From a virus: 64,000 nt of DNA. The notes under the pieces are model-generated. The model was given only the letters and a program-made list of their open reading frames with translations, was not told where the DNA came from and searched no databases. A program made the translations under genes and the position numbers. The stretch spans positions 1-64,000 of IMG/VR virus record IMGVR_UViG_3300005965_000002; one strand, given 5' to 3'. Below are positions 38,419 through 45,942 of the stretch, piece after piece. Numbering within the stretch: position 1 is the first letter of the stretch; each line of letters opens with the position of its first letter.

Positions 38419-38937
38419 TCAATTTTTAACGTTTCCTTTTTTAAACTCTACGTGATAGTTTGTAAACTGCTGCTCTGATCTGTTTTCCAAATTACTTAAT
38501 TCAGGGTGCTCGGATTTTCTATATTTACATTTTTTTATGTTTATAAATCCTAGAATCTTAGCTATATACTCTAATTCTTCAAAGGCAGGAAAATGAATGT
38601 GTCCGAATCTTTTTACATTGATTTCCTCTAAAATGCAAAATTCTCTATAACCATACCCTATATAAAGGAGCGTATCTATGGGTGGGAATGATGCCCGAAA
38701 AACACCGTTGGGTTTTAATATTCTATAGATCTCTGAAAGAAACTTCATCACGTCTATTTGCGATAAGTGCTACAATACATCTTGGCAGTATACGAAGGAA
38801 GCGGTACTATCTTTAAAGGGGTGTTGCTTTGTTATATCTGCTATAAGCTGCGTGTCCGGGTTGTCTGCGTCAAAGCGTAGGTCAACGTTTAGCCTCCCCT
38901 CTTTGTAATCGTTACCACTGCCGTAATGGATCTTCAT
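38419..38937 (-). CDS. SAM-dependent methyltransferase with an in-frame UAG codon
   Basis: From an ATG at 38937 the frame reads HYGSGNDYKEGRLNVDLRF, a truncated family-11 type start, to FVYCQDVL, then TAG (38772-38770), then HLSQIDVMKFLSEIYRILKP and on to 38419. The usual text at this point is VLEHL, so the UAG replaces a conserved Glu (or Gln) in one of the most constant family motifs, and coding continues normally on both sides. A tRNA with CUA anticodon lies at 30969-31041. Either the codon is read through or the gene is a fresh amber mutant. Confidence 0.75.
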
Positions 38938-38965
38938 AGTGAATTCTTTAATATTTATGGTACGC

Positions 38966-39160
38966 CTAATTTTTTATTTCCACTACTCTACCGCTGTCAT
39001 ACACGAGATCTTTTTTATCGAAAAGGCTTGCGTTCATCACACAGGAGGCATCCCACCCCTTAGAAGTGTCTTCTGCTTCTCCATATAGGTCTGAGGATGT
39101 TTTCCCGCAACAAACACAAACCCAAATTTTACCTTCCGGGGCTATCTTATTTTTGCTCAC
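38966..39160 (-). CDS. small zinc-finger-like protein, 64 aa
   Basis: KIWVCVCCGKTSSDLYGE and a later ASCVMNASLFDK give three or four cysteines of a half ribbon. Overlaps the next gene by 14 nt. Unknown. Confidence 0.55.
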   Translation of the reverse strand: MSKNKIAPEGKIWVCVCCGKTSSDLYGEAEDTSKGWDASCVMNASLFDKKDLVYDSGRVVEIKN

Positions 39161-39359
39161 GAGACTGCTCCCATTCTTTTATAAATGCTATAGCTGTATA
39201 GTTGGTATCACATTTACGCATTAGTATACACTGCCCATTTTTTAATGTCACATTAAATGCGTTATTCTCATCGGATAGTGTAGATATAATATCAACGGCC
39301 ACTACCTGATTAAGCATAAAAGCACCTTTGGGATGTTTGATAATTTTTTCAGAGTTCAT
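39147..39359 (-). CDS. unknown protein, 70 aa
   Basis: Beta-rich small protein with NQVVAVDIISTLSDENNAFN and KNGQCILMRKC. Overlaps neighbours by one and 14 nt. Not recognised. Confidence 0.5.
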   Translation of the reverse strand: MNSEKIIKHPKGAFMLNQVVAVDIISTLSDENNAFNVTLKNGQCILMRKCDTNYTAIAFIKEWEQSREQK

Positions 39360-39565
39360 CAGTCTTCCCTGACTATGTCAAATCGTTCTATTTTGCTGAA
39401 ATCTTCCACAATGTCTTTTGAAAAAATAAGTCTCCAGGAACCATCCGGGAGTCCATCAAGATGCAGCATCTCAAGATCTGATTTTATAGAGGTAGCTTTA
39501 GATAGCTCCAATTCCTTATAAGACCCATCTTTCATAACAATTCGGATAGCACGCCTAATACTCAT
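39359..39565 (-). CDS. unknown protein, 68 aa
   Basis: MSIRRAIRIVMKDGSYKELE and DLEMLHLDGLPDGSWRLIFS, a small beta-rich protein. Coupled to both neighbours. Not recognised. Confidence 0.5.
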   Translation of the reverse strand: MSIRRAIRIVMKDGSYKELELSKATSIKSDLEMLHLDGLPDGSWRLIFSKDIVEDFSKIERFDIVRED

Positions 39566-39566
39566 G

Positions 39567-39719
39567 CTACAGATCCTCTCGTGGTTGAAACTGCTTCATA
39601 AAGTGGACAACGTTTTTGTATTCCTCAGGTTTATCGCAGGAGACGTAGCCGCTGGTTTCCCTTTGTTTCGTTCCACTACACTCCGCATACAGCAAAGGTA
39701 TACCCGATTTTACTCGCAC
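39567..39719 (-). CDS. small protein, about 50 aa, GTG start
   Basis: The frame from a GTG at 39719 reads YAECSGTKQRETSGYVSCDK and YKNVVHFMKQFQPREDL, protein-like throughout. It overlaps the upstream gene's end by 10 nt and stops one base before the next ATG. Start uncertain. Confidence 0.5.
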   Translation of the reverse strand: MRVKSGIPLLYAECSGTKQRETSGYVSCDKPEEYKNVVHFMKQFQPREDL

Positions 39720-40138
39720 CCGCCGCTGTTTTTAGGATGTGCTTTACCCGTTAAGCTACAGCCACCATAAACTCTTGGTAAATTTTTTATTTGGGTATAG
39801 ATACTCATTGCTTTCCAGTAACTTTTTCCTTCATCGTCTTTATAACACTTAATAAGCTGAATCTTCTTATCAAGTAATTCTGAAAAGACTAAAGCCATTC
39901 CCAAATCAAAATGAGATCCTTTTGAATCTACATCCCAGAACACATGTATCTCATCAGCATCCTTCATCCCTATGTAATGGCCCATGACGATACTGTAGCC
40001 AGTATCGTCATTTTGATTCACTTTTTTGTAGGAATGAACATCATGTCCTTGGCTTTCAAGGTTAGAGATATACTCGTCTAATTCCTCTTTTTGCTCATCT
40101 GTCATTTTTCTTACGGGACAGAGAATGTAGATGTTCAT
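39710..40138 (-). CDS. nucleoside 2-deoxyribosyltransferase-superfamily-like protein, 142 aa
   Basis: MNIYILCPVRKMTDEQKEEL, ADEIHVFWDVDSKGSHFDLG and the preceding HYIGMKDADE follow the flavodoxin-like nucleotide-processing fold (D...FDLGMA). The last 20 residues (YGGCSLTGKAHPK...) are coded by DNA that looks like the 5' half of a tRNA-His gene. Substrate unknown. Confidence 0.6.
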   Translation of the reverse strand: MNIYILCPVRKMTDEQKEELDEYISNLESQGHDVHSYKKVNQNDDTGYSIVMGHYIGMKDADEIHVFWDVDSKGSHFDLGMALVFSELLDKKIQLIKCYKDDEGKSYWKAMSIYTQIKNLPRVYGGCSLTGKAHPKNSGGCE

Positions 40139-40155
40139 TTTGTCTCCTTAAAAAA

Positions 40156-40235
40156 TGGAAGGGGTGCCCGGATTCGAACCGGGGAAAAATAACGGGACCA
40201 AAACCCGTCGTGTTAAGCCGCTTCACCACACCCCT
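40156..40235 (-). tRNA. tRNA-Gln(UUG)
   Basis: Acceptor AGGGGTG/CACCCCT, encoded CCA, arm ACGGG-TTTTGGT-CCCGT (UUG), T loop TTCGAAT. Confidence 0.93.
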
Positions 40236-40427
40236 CTAATTACCGAAACTAATACCTGATCGCTTGTACGGTTTCGTTATTGCCCAGTATATAAAGATAA
40301 ATCTTCTTTCGAACCAAAGAGTATACGGCCCATACATAGTACCGCCCTCTTCCGGATCGTACCGGGCAAAGGATTCTCCTTTGGTGTAGAATAGATTTAA
40401 ACCGAGTTTACCTATCCAAATAAACAT
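40236..40427 (-). CDS. unknown protein, 63 aa
   Basis: Aromatic-rich (MFIWIGKLGLNLFYTKGESF; YTLWFERRFIFIYWAITKPY), similar to small phage proteins of beta-hairpin type. Ends beside the tRNA-Gln 5' base. Not recognised. Confidence 0.5.
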   Translation of the reverse strand: MFIWIGKLGLNLFYTKGESFARYDPEEGGTMYGPYTLWFERRFIFIYWAITKPYKRSGISFGN

Positions 40428-40434
40428 GATAAAT

Positions 40435-40511
40435 TGGCTGGCGCGGCAGGGCTCGAACCTGCGACCTGGTGGTTAACAGCCACCCGCTACTGCCAACTGA
40501 GCTACGCGCCA
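40435..40511 (-). tRNA. tRNA-Asn(GUU), first copy
   Basis: Acceptor TGGCGCG/CGCGCCA, G, encoded CCA, loop CTGTTAA (GUU), T loop TTCGAGC. Confidence 0.94.
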
Positions 40512-40596
40512 GTACTTGGTATTGAGTTTTTCAGAATTTCAAGAATACGCTTATCTTCATCGCGTACTATATCATTCATAGCTTTTATGGTATATG

Positions 40597-40648
40597 CTGA
40601 CGTACTCCCACGACTGAAGTCGTGGGCTTTCCCGCTCACTCTCGTAAA
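40597..40648 (-). repeat. 52-bp IS200/IS605-end-like element, copy 1
   Basis: Identical to 53619-53670. On the minus strand it begins TTTAC, holds the hairpin CCCACGACTTCAGTCGTGGG and ends GTCAG, like the right end of IS605-family elements. It interrupts the 40636-40884 gene, whose remaining codons resume on the other side. Confidence 0.7.
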
Positions 40649-40884
40649 TCCTGCCAGTGCTCAAGAGCCCAACGAGGAAGATACTTAGCGTAATTTTTTC
40701 TAAATTTTTTATTCAATCTTTTGTTGTTTAACCAACGCTTAGGTCTACGAACTTTTGCGTACCGTGCCATTTCCGGTAGAGTAATACTCGTAGGGATTTC
40801 TACAGCACCTTTTAGATCAAAAGACGCCTTAATCGTAAATTTTTTAGAGTTTTTTAAAATGCCTTTAACAGCCTTATCATTCAT
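40636..40884 (-). CDS. unknown basic protein cut short by the IS605-like element, 82 aa
   Basis: Basic protein (MNDKAVKGILKNSKKFTIKA; KVRRPKRWLNNKRLNKKF) ending in TGA inside the element. After the element another frame continues YTIKAMNDIVRDEDKRILEI to a TAG at 40504, evidently the original C-terminus. The ATG lies five bases after the GTATATT box, so the mRNA may be leaderless. Confidence 0.6.
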   Translation of the reverse strand: MNDKAVKGILKNSKKFTIKASFDLKGAVEIPTSITLPEMARYAKVRRPKRWLNNKRLNKKFRKNYAKYLPRWALEHWQDLRE

Positions 40885-40889
40885 ACAAG

Positions 40890-40918
40890 AATATACTCAT
40901 TAGAATAAGCATTTTAAA
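40890..40918 (-). promoter_or_regulatory. promoter, TTTAAA-N16-GTATATT class
   Basis: Exact match; GTATATT-CTTGT-ATG, start codon at the expected transcription start. Confidence 0.75.
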
Positions 40919-40925
40919 GTAAAAG

Positions 40926-41001
40926 TGGCTGGGGTGCCAGGATTTGAACCCGGGATCTTCTGGGCCAGAACCAGACGTTCTACCAACTGAACTACACCCC
41001 A
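40926..41001 (-). tRNA. tRNA-Gln(CUG)
   Basis: Acceptor TGGGGTG/CACCCCA, G, encoded CCA, arm TCTGG-TTCTGGC-CCAGA (CUG), T loop TTCAAAT. Confidence 0.94.
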
Positions 41002-41008
41002 GTAAAAA

Positions 41009-41081
41009 CTGGCAGGGTCGGGATCGAACCGACAGTCACCTGGGTAACAACCAGGCCGCTTGCCAATTTGCGTACCTGCCA
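41009..41081 (-). tRNA. tRNA-Asn(GUU), second copy
   Basis: Acceptor TGGCAGG/CCTGCCA, arm CCTGG-TTGTTAC-CCAGG (GUU), T loop TTCGATC, no CCA. Confidence 0.9.
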
Positions 41082-41123
41082 ATGAAATGTACTACCACCA
41101 AATAGATATCAAAGAACAAATAA

Positions 41124-41160
41124 AAAACCCCGGAGAACTCTTGGTTCGCCGGGGTTTTTG
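41124..41160 (-). terminator. strong rho-independent terminator
   Basis: AAAAACCCCGG/CCGGGGTTTTT stem with T run; closes the 26-aa gene. Confidence 0.85.
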
Positions 41161-41181
41161 ATTCTCTTATTGAGCTTTAAT

Positions 41182-41262
41182 CTAGGCCAAAAGAATCCCT
41201 CCCAACGAACCTTCTGTTCGCGGTTGTTGTGGATTAGGATTATTCTGGTTCATGATAAACAT
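41182..41262 (-). CDS. small protein in a promoter-terminator unit, 26 aa
   Basis: GAGGAAAAATT before the ATG, TTTGTA-N17-GGTATATT promoter upstream, strong terminator downstream. Asn/Pro/Gln-rich (MNQNNPNPQQPRTEGSLGG), likely disordered. Function unknown. Confidence 0.6.
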   Translation of the reverse strand: MFIMNQNNPNPQQPRTEGSLGGILLA

Positions 41263-41282
41263 AATTTTTCCTCGTCAGTACT

Positions 41283-41312
41283 AATATACCCTTTTGCAGT
41301 AAAAAATACAAA
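41283..41312 (-). promoter_or_regulatory. promoter, TTTGTA-N17-GGTATATT variant
   Basis: Drives the 26-aa gene with a leader of about 20 bases. Confidence 0.7.
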
Positions 41313-41319
41313 TACTTTT

Positions 41320-42057
41320 TTAGTAGGGTAGAATTACTTCAAGCTCTACCTGTTGATCGATTCTAATATCAGTGCCGTCGATAAGCTCTCTAATATCGCT
41401 ACTCGGGAATTTCCAGGTACCACAATCTTGCACGGATCCGAAAAATAGGATAGCTTTACCGACTCCTGACTGGAAGTTTATTCTTAAAAAGGAGTCTAAT
41501 GTATTAGTCGTAACAGGTATATTATTGGATTTATTATATCCAGCAACGACTCCTGACTTATCCGGCTTTAGAAGTTCTACCGTAAGTTCAGCAGCAGCGC
41601 AAATACGAGACCAATCGCTATTATCGACAGCCGGTTCCGATGTTGTTGAGTTGGCAACTACGCACTGCCAGATAGCTCCATTGTGGTAGACATAATCATT
41701 CTGTGAGTAAGTTTCCGCAGTCCAAATACTGATGTTTTCGATCTCTAAATCAGAAGGTGCGTTAGCTTTAATACCAATATCACTACAGCTAAATCTTAAC
41801 CATTGTTTGGCGAATTCAATTGAGAAATCTAGGCCGGTGATTTGACCATCGGTCCATACTAGTGTGTAGTCACTATCGATAGATATTCTATCTTCTTCCT
41901 CCTGGGTGGTCTGGTAATAAGCGATATCGGTGACATCACCACCTGTGTAGTTGGTTGCTAGTGCATCTAAAAATCCTTGAGCGGGATCTGAAGATAATCT
42001 TCTTTTTTCCAGCTCCTGCTGTGTTGAAATTTGACCGAAAATGTAGAGGCTTGACAT
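41320..42057 (-). CDS. putative virion-associated protein with a carbohydrate-binding-like motif, 245 aa
   Basis: Beta-rich. The segment WTAETYSQNDYVYHNGAIWQ, then NSDWSRI, matches the short chitin/cellulose-binding (CBM5/12-like) repeats often found in tail fibres and adhesins. The N-terminus is SLYIFGQISTQQELEKRR. A tail or surface-binding role is inferred. Confidence 0.6.
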   Translation of the reverse strand: MSSLYIFGQISTQQELEKRRLSSDPAQGFLDALATNYTGGDVTDIAYYQTTQEEEDRISIDSDYTLVWTDGQITGLDFSIEFAKQWLRFSCSDIGIKANAPSDLEIENISIWTAETYSQNDYVYHNGAIWQCVVANSTTSEPAVDNSDWSRICAAAELTVELLKPDKSGVVAGYNKSNNIPVTTNTLDSFLRINFQSGVGKAILFFGSVQDCGTWKFPSSDIRELIDGTDIRIDQQVELEVILPY

Positions 42058-42060
42058 TTT

Positions 42061-42303
42061 CTAACCTTTCTTTAATTGTTCTTTGTATTCACCCTTTGTG
42101 ATTCTTTCATAGTATATCAATGTGTATCTTATGTTAGGGTTTTTCTTCTGTTGCTTTAATATCCAGTCTTTAGGGTCTTCTCTTTTATCTTTTGATTTCA
42201 ATATTTTGGTGTGATATAATGGTGCAGATAAACTCTTCGTGTTCTGGGTAGTATACGTGACATAGTAATAAAACTCTCTACCCCAGTAAATCTTTATTTT
42301 CAT
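42061..42303 (-). CDS. unknown basic protein, 80 aa
   Basis: Basic, aromatic (KIKIYWGREFYYYVTYTTQN; DWILKQQKKNPNIRYTLIYY). Four bases upstream of the 245-aa gene. Not recognised. The stretch 42304-42441 upstream holds no supported gene, only a weak hairpin (AAGCCTG/CAGGTTT) that may end the lipoprotein transcript. Confidence 0.5.
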   Translation of the reverse strand: MKIKIYWGREFYYYVTYTTQNTKSLSAPLYHTKILKSKDKREDPKDWILKQQKKNPNIRYTLIYYERITKGEYKEQLKKG

Positions 42304-42441
42304 TTATTTCTCCTTATTTAATTAAGTTAAATAAGTATGCGTATATAAGGAGATAATTACACTTTTTTGCTCCTTAAGATGAATTTAACAATAAACCTGA
42401 TAAAGGATTTACCAGGCTTTATAGATAATATGTAGGAACGG

Positions 42442-42618
42442 TTAAAAGAGGCTTTTGCGGTATTTGACTACTTTAAATCTACCGTCGCGGACATGGATAG
42501 TGTCTATATCGACAATCTTCTTTTCTTCTACCCAGATAGGGTCGGTTAAGGTAAAATGGGCAGTCTTTATAGTACAGCTTACCGTGAGTAGGAAAAACAA
42601 AATTATACCTAATTTCAT
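42442..42618 (-). CDS. small lipoprotein, 58 aa
   Basis: Signal MKLGIILFFLLTVSC with lipobox LTVSC, then a short charged beta domain. ATGA overlap with the preceding lipoprotein gene, so the two are probably co-translated. Confidence 0.65.
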   Translation of the reverse strand: MKLGIILFFLLTVSCTIKTAHFTLTDPIWVEEKKIVDIDTIHVRDGRFKVVKYRKSLF

Positions 42619-43016
42619 TTGGTGCGATACCTTTCCTTTAAACTATCCATGTAAGCGACCTCAGACTTAGGGACTACTGTAGGATCGCTATCGACCAGAT
42701 TTCCAACATAAATGGTTATAGCTTTGTCTATCCAGGGGGCGGTTAGTCTTAATTCTCGTGTCTTTTTATTTTCCCAGATTACCATAGCATAAGCAATGTG
42801 TTTACCGCCGAGTTCGTTTGTATACTCGACTTTCAATGCGTGAGAAGTGTCATTCGGGGTTATATAGTATTTAAGTTCCCAAGGACTAGAAGATCCTACC
42901 AGAGTTGTGTCCGGGTTCCAAGGAGCTCTAGTTTTTGGTTCAGGAAGTTTATTGTTTCTTTGACAGCTATATATACTTAGAAGCAATAAGATAAGGAATA
43001 GAATAGTTTTAATCAT
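42615..43016 (-). CDS. lipoprotein, 133 aa
   Basis: Signal peptide MIKTILFLILLLLSIYSC with lipobox; the mature part is beta-rich and ends DSLKERYRTK. Overlaps the ferritin-like gene by 8 nt. Could act in envelope modification or superinfection exclusion; unknown. Confidence 0.65.
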   Translation of the reverse strand: MIKTILFLILLLLSIYSCQRNNKLPEPKTRAPWNPDTTLVGSSSPWELKYYITPNDTSHALKVEYTNELGGKHIAYAMVIWENKKTRELRLTAPWIDKAITIYVGNLVDSDPTVVPKSEVAYMDSLKERYRTK

Positions 43017-43707
43017 CTTTTTCCTCTTTTATTTTTGCTAACTTTTCTTGTATCAATTCTTCGGCTTCTTGGACACCTTTACCTACGAGGTGCTCGTTTT
43101 CAGGATCTATTCTAGCTAAGAGTTCCTCGAATTCTCCAACGTGTTCCTTCTCTTCATTAGCTACATCCTGCATTATCTTTCTAACCGCTGCATCCGGTGT
43201 GGAATCAGCGATAAGCTCATATAGGTGCACAGCATCGTGCTCGGCTGTAATAGCTAATCTGATAGCTCTAGCGAGCTCTCGTACAGTCATAAACCGATTA
43301 GGGTTAAGAGTGGGCTCTATAGATGTGAACTCTACGGCTGTCTTTTGCTGGAGAGAGGGGTCATCGCTAAAGATAGGCTTAACAATATATCGGATAGATC
43401 CGTGTTGTTGATTCATTTTCTCAGCTTGAGTTCTAGCCCTATTTTTGTGGTACTCACTTTTTGGAGGAGGGTAAGAGCCGCCTACTTGCTGTTTTGTTTG
43501 TTTATCGTAAATTCTGTATTCAGCGATTTCTCTGGGGTTATTTTTATCCACTAACCCCCCTGGAATGGTATCCTGTGCTTGAATAAACATATAGGCTACT
43601 CTCTGAGCAGCCTCTTTAATTTTGTTTGCAGATTCCATTTGTTTTACCACCTTTTTTGCCCAGGAATATCCGGGATCACCACCCCAACACTTTTCAGGCT
43701 TAGCCAT
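43009..43707 (-). CDS. protein with C-terminal ferritin/rubrerythrin-like helices, 232 aa
   Basis: N-terminal half is varied. Residues about 145-225 read RLAITAEHDAVHLYELIADS and QDVANEEKEHVGEFEELL, the E...ExxH pattern of short ferritin-like (encapsulated-ferritin type) di-iron helices. Redox or structural role unknown. Preceded by AGGAGG and an AATAATC box. Confidence 0.65.
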   Translation of the reverse strand: MAKPEKCWGGDPGYSWAKKVVKQMESANKIKEAAQRVAYMFIQAQDTIPGGLVDKNNPREIAEYRIYDKQTKQQVGGSYPPPKSEYHKNRARTQAEKMNQQHGSIRYIVKPIFSDDPSLQQKTAVEFTSIEPTLNPNRFMTVRELARAIRLAITAEHDAVHLYELIADSTPDAAVRKIMQDVANEEKEHVGEFEELLARIDPENEHLVGKGVQEAEELIQEKLAKIKEEKDD

Positions 43708-43749
43708 ATAAAATCCTCCTAAACTATTAATATAAGTTAAAAGGATTTT

Positions 43750-43765
43750 ATATTAGTTGATTATT
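43750..43765 (-). promoter_or_regulatory. AATAATC-N3-TAATAT box
   Basis: Exact AATAATC-AAC-TAATAT upstream of the ferritin-like gene. Confidence 0.5.
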
Positions 43766-44063
43766 ATCCAGCCTGAATTTCGGTGCAGAGGCGCAAAGGC
43801 GGGCCCGCTAGTCTGCTTTCGACCATTTCGCAGGTTTCCAAATTTCCCTGGTACGCTATAGCTTTACCATTATTGTGGGCTTCTATAGTAATAGAGTAAG
43901 CTTTGTTTAAATCGCATTTGACTGATCTTTGTACATGGATCACCACTTCTTCGAAAGAATGGTGCTCATCGTTAAAAAGCACTACCTTATGCGGCTTACC
44001 TAAAAGCGTGCTTATATCTGTTGTGGTCTTTAGATCGGGAGTTTGAATACTACCGCTATTCAT
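43764..44063 (-). CDS. clpS: ClpS-like adaptor protein
   Basis: A 99-residue protein. KVVLFNDEHHSFEEVVIHVQ matches the ClpS core (VVLxNDxxxxxExV), followed by LNKAYSITIEAHNNGKAIAY and a C-terminal LRLCTEI strand. ClpS delivers N-degron substrates to ClpAP; a phage copy may redirect host proteolysis. Confidence 0.8.
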   Translation of the reverse strand: MNSGSIQTPDLKTTTDISTLLGKPHKVVLFNDEHHSFEEVVIHVQRSVKCDLNKAYSITIEAHNNGKAIAYQGNLETCEMVESRLAGPPLRLCTEIQAG

Positions 44064-44172
44064 TAGTATACTCCGGGAGGCTATATTTGTTAAGAATGTA
44101 GAAATAACTTATTGTAATAGCGCTTACAATAAATAAAGCAAGACCTAAGAATAACCGTTTAAACATTTTCAT
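44056..44172 (-). CDS. single-pass membrane peptide, 38 aa
   Basis: MKMFKRLFLGLALFIVSAI is a membrane segment; short acidic tail. Lies between prs and clpS with overlaps or near-contact at both ends. Confidence 0.5.
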   Translation of the reverse strand: MKMFKRLFLGLALFIVSAITISYFYILNKYSLPEYTNE

Positions 44173-44173
44173 T

Positions 44174-45184
44174 TTAATGCCTATCGAAGATTTCGGACAT
44201 TGAGTTTTGGAAGTAGACACAAAGAATAGCATCAGAAAACATATCAGCCATTGAGATATATTCAAAAGTTTCCTGGATATTACTATCATTGGATATTTCA
44301 TTATCGATTGATTCCCTATAGACCGTATCGGTAAGATAAACTTTTTGAATACAAGACTCAGCTATCTTCTTAGGCGCTCCCTCGGTAAGCACGCCATGGA
44401 CGGCAAACACTTCTATGCTGTTGGCTCCAAGTTCCTTTAGTTTTTCAGCAGCTTTTATTACTGAGTTACCCGAGGCTATTTCATCATCCATTATAAGGCA
44501 GTTCTTGCCTTTTACATTCCCGGCTACATTAGTAATGGTGGGAGATTCGCTGTCATCGACTCTGATTTTATTCATATACGCCACAGGCGTACCAAAATAC
44601 TCAGCGTATCCAGCTACCATTTTACTACTCCCGGTGTCGGGAGCTACAAGTACAACATTATCCTTTAGCTTATCCTTCATGTATTTCCGAATAGTTATAG
44701 CAGGCAATAGATGATCTACTGGTATCCGAAAAAACCCTTGTACCTGAGGGGAATGAAGATTCATCGTAATTACCCGGTCAGCTCCTGCTGTTTCCAGCAT
44801 GTCAGCTACGAGTCTGGCTGTTATAGATATTCTGGCTTCATCCTTCTTATCTGATCGGCTATAGGGAAAATAGGGCAAAACAGTTGTTATACGCCCTGCG
44901 CTTGCATGCTTTAGGGCATCTATTAATATCAGAAGTTCTACCAACCGTTCATTTTGGTTGGGATAATTAGGCTGAATGATAAAGATATCATCGCCTCTTA
45001 CACATTTTTCTATTTTTACTTTTATGTTGTCGTTCGAAAATTTTACACAACTTACAGGTACTATAGGCTGTTCGCCCTGATAAGCTTCTTGGATATTTTT
45101 TGCAACAAGATCATAAAGGGGATAATAAGAGGATCCAGTAATAATCCCTAAACTTTTTGTCATAATATTTAACTGATAATTCAT
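44174..45184 (-). CDS. prs: ribose-phosphate pyrophosphokinase
   Basis: A 336-residue protein close in length to bacterial Prs. FIIQPNYPNQNERLVELLIL, DKKDEARISITARLVADMLE and RVITMNLHSPQVQGFFRIPV are family hallmarks, and VAPDTGSSKMVAGYAE follows. The PRPP loop reads CLIMDDEIASGNSV where most enzymes have DDxIDTGGT, a notable change. It makes PRPP from ribose-5-phosphate and ATP for nucleotide and NAD synthesis, and pairs logically with NadE at 62 kb. AAGGAT precedes the ATG. Confidence 0.9.
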   Translation of the reverse strand: MNYQLNIMTKSLGIITGSSYYPLYDLVAKNIQEAYQGEQPIVPVSCVKFSNDNIKVKIEKCVRGDDIFIIQPNYPNQNERLVELLILIDALKHASAGRITTVLPYFPYSRSDKKDEARISITARLVADMLETAGADRVITMNLHSPQVQGFFRIPVDHLLPAITIRKYMKDKLKDNVVLVAPDTGSSKMVAGYAEYFGTPVAYMNKIRVDDSESPTITNVAGNVKGKNCLIMDDEIASGNSVIKAAEKLKELGANSIEVFAVHGVLTEGAPKKIAESCIQKVYLTDTVYRESIDNEISNDSNIQETFEYISMADMFSDAILCVYFQNSMSEIFDRH

Positions 45185-45264
45185 AGTATATCCTTAAGCG
45201 TCTGTTTAAAAATTATTAATAGAGGCACGCTCCCCAAGATTTCACACTGAGTAGCCCTTAGAAG

Positions 45265-45293
45265 AATATACTTATTTGAGACAAGATATTAAA
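45265..45293 (-). promoter_or_regulatory. promoter, TTTAAT-N16-GTATATT
   Basis: One mismatch in the upstream box; faces prs with a leader of about 75 bases. Confidence 0.65.
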
Positions 45294-45563
45294 TCAGCTA
45301 TGGTATTTCATTGAGAGGGAGCAGGCACCTGCCACAATATAATAGAAAAAGCTCATGGGATGCTTTGTCGTGTCGGGTAGCTTGAAGAGCTTGTAGAGTG
45401 TATGTTCTACTTCTCGGTGGGATAATAATAGAGGGATATGAATGGATCTGTTTTCACATTTCAGAGAGGGCATGTAACCCGCATTTTTCTCTCTGAAGAT
45501 AACTTTGCAGCTTCCTTCTAAGATATCGAACTGATCTTCTATTAAATTGTTCATGTTGTCCAT
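45294..45563 (-). CDS. unknown protein, 89 aa
   Basis: Soluble; QFDILEGSCKVIFREKNAG and IPLLLSHREVEHTLYKLF. Resembles in layout the 83-aa protein at 7506 (both end with a helical segment after a short beta part) but is not clearly homologous. Confidence 0.5.
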   Translation of the reverse strand: MDNMNNLIEDQFDILEGSCKVIFREKNAGYMPSLKCENRSIHIPLLLSHREVEHTLYKLFKLPDTTKHPMSFFYYIVAGACSLSMKYHS

Positions 45564-45637
45564 TACGCCCGGTAGGATTCGAACCTACGACTACCGGCTT
45601 CGGAAGCCGGGACTCTATTCCGCTGAGTTACGGGCGC
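45564..45637 (-). tRNA. tRNA-Arg(CCG)
   Basis: Acceptor GCGCCCG/CGGGCGT, loop TTCCGAA (CCG), T loop TTCGAAT, no CCA. Its first 10 bases lie inside the previous gene. Confidence 0.92.
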
Positions 45638-45927
45638 TTGCCTAATATGGAAATTCTTTGGCAGACTTTAGCCAGGTTGAGCCCCTCCACATCGGATACG
45701 TCAACCCCGTAGATTTCTTCTATTTTTTTAAAGTCTTCTCTTCTGTCTCTTTGAATTCCATCTTCTGTGAGCTCAAAGTTAAAATCATCTAACGAAGATT
45801 CGTCTGTAATAAAAGATTGCTTTATTCCATAGACCCTAAATAAAAGGTCATGTGCGATATCTTTGTAAGATTCGATTTCTATTTGAGGAGCAAAGTAAAA
45901 CTTTAGTTCGGGTTTTTCTTTCTTCAT
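45628..45927 (-). CDS. unknown protein, 99 aa
   Basis: Charged soluble protein; FAPQIEIESYKDIAHDLLF and KIEEIYGVDVSDVEGLNLAK. The stop lies within the tRNA-Arg(CCG) 5' end. Not recognised. Confidence 0.5.
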   Translation of the reverse strand: MKKEKPELKFYFAPQIEIESYKDIAHDLLFRVYGIKQSFITDESSLDDFNFELTEDGIQRDRREDFKKIEEIYGVDVSDVEGLNLAKVCQRISILGKRP

Positions 45928-45942
45928 AATAACCTTTATAAA

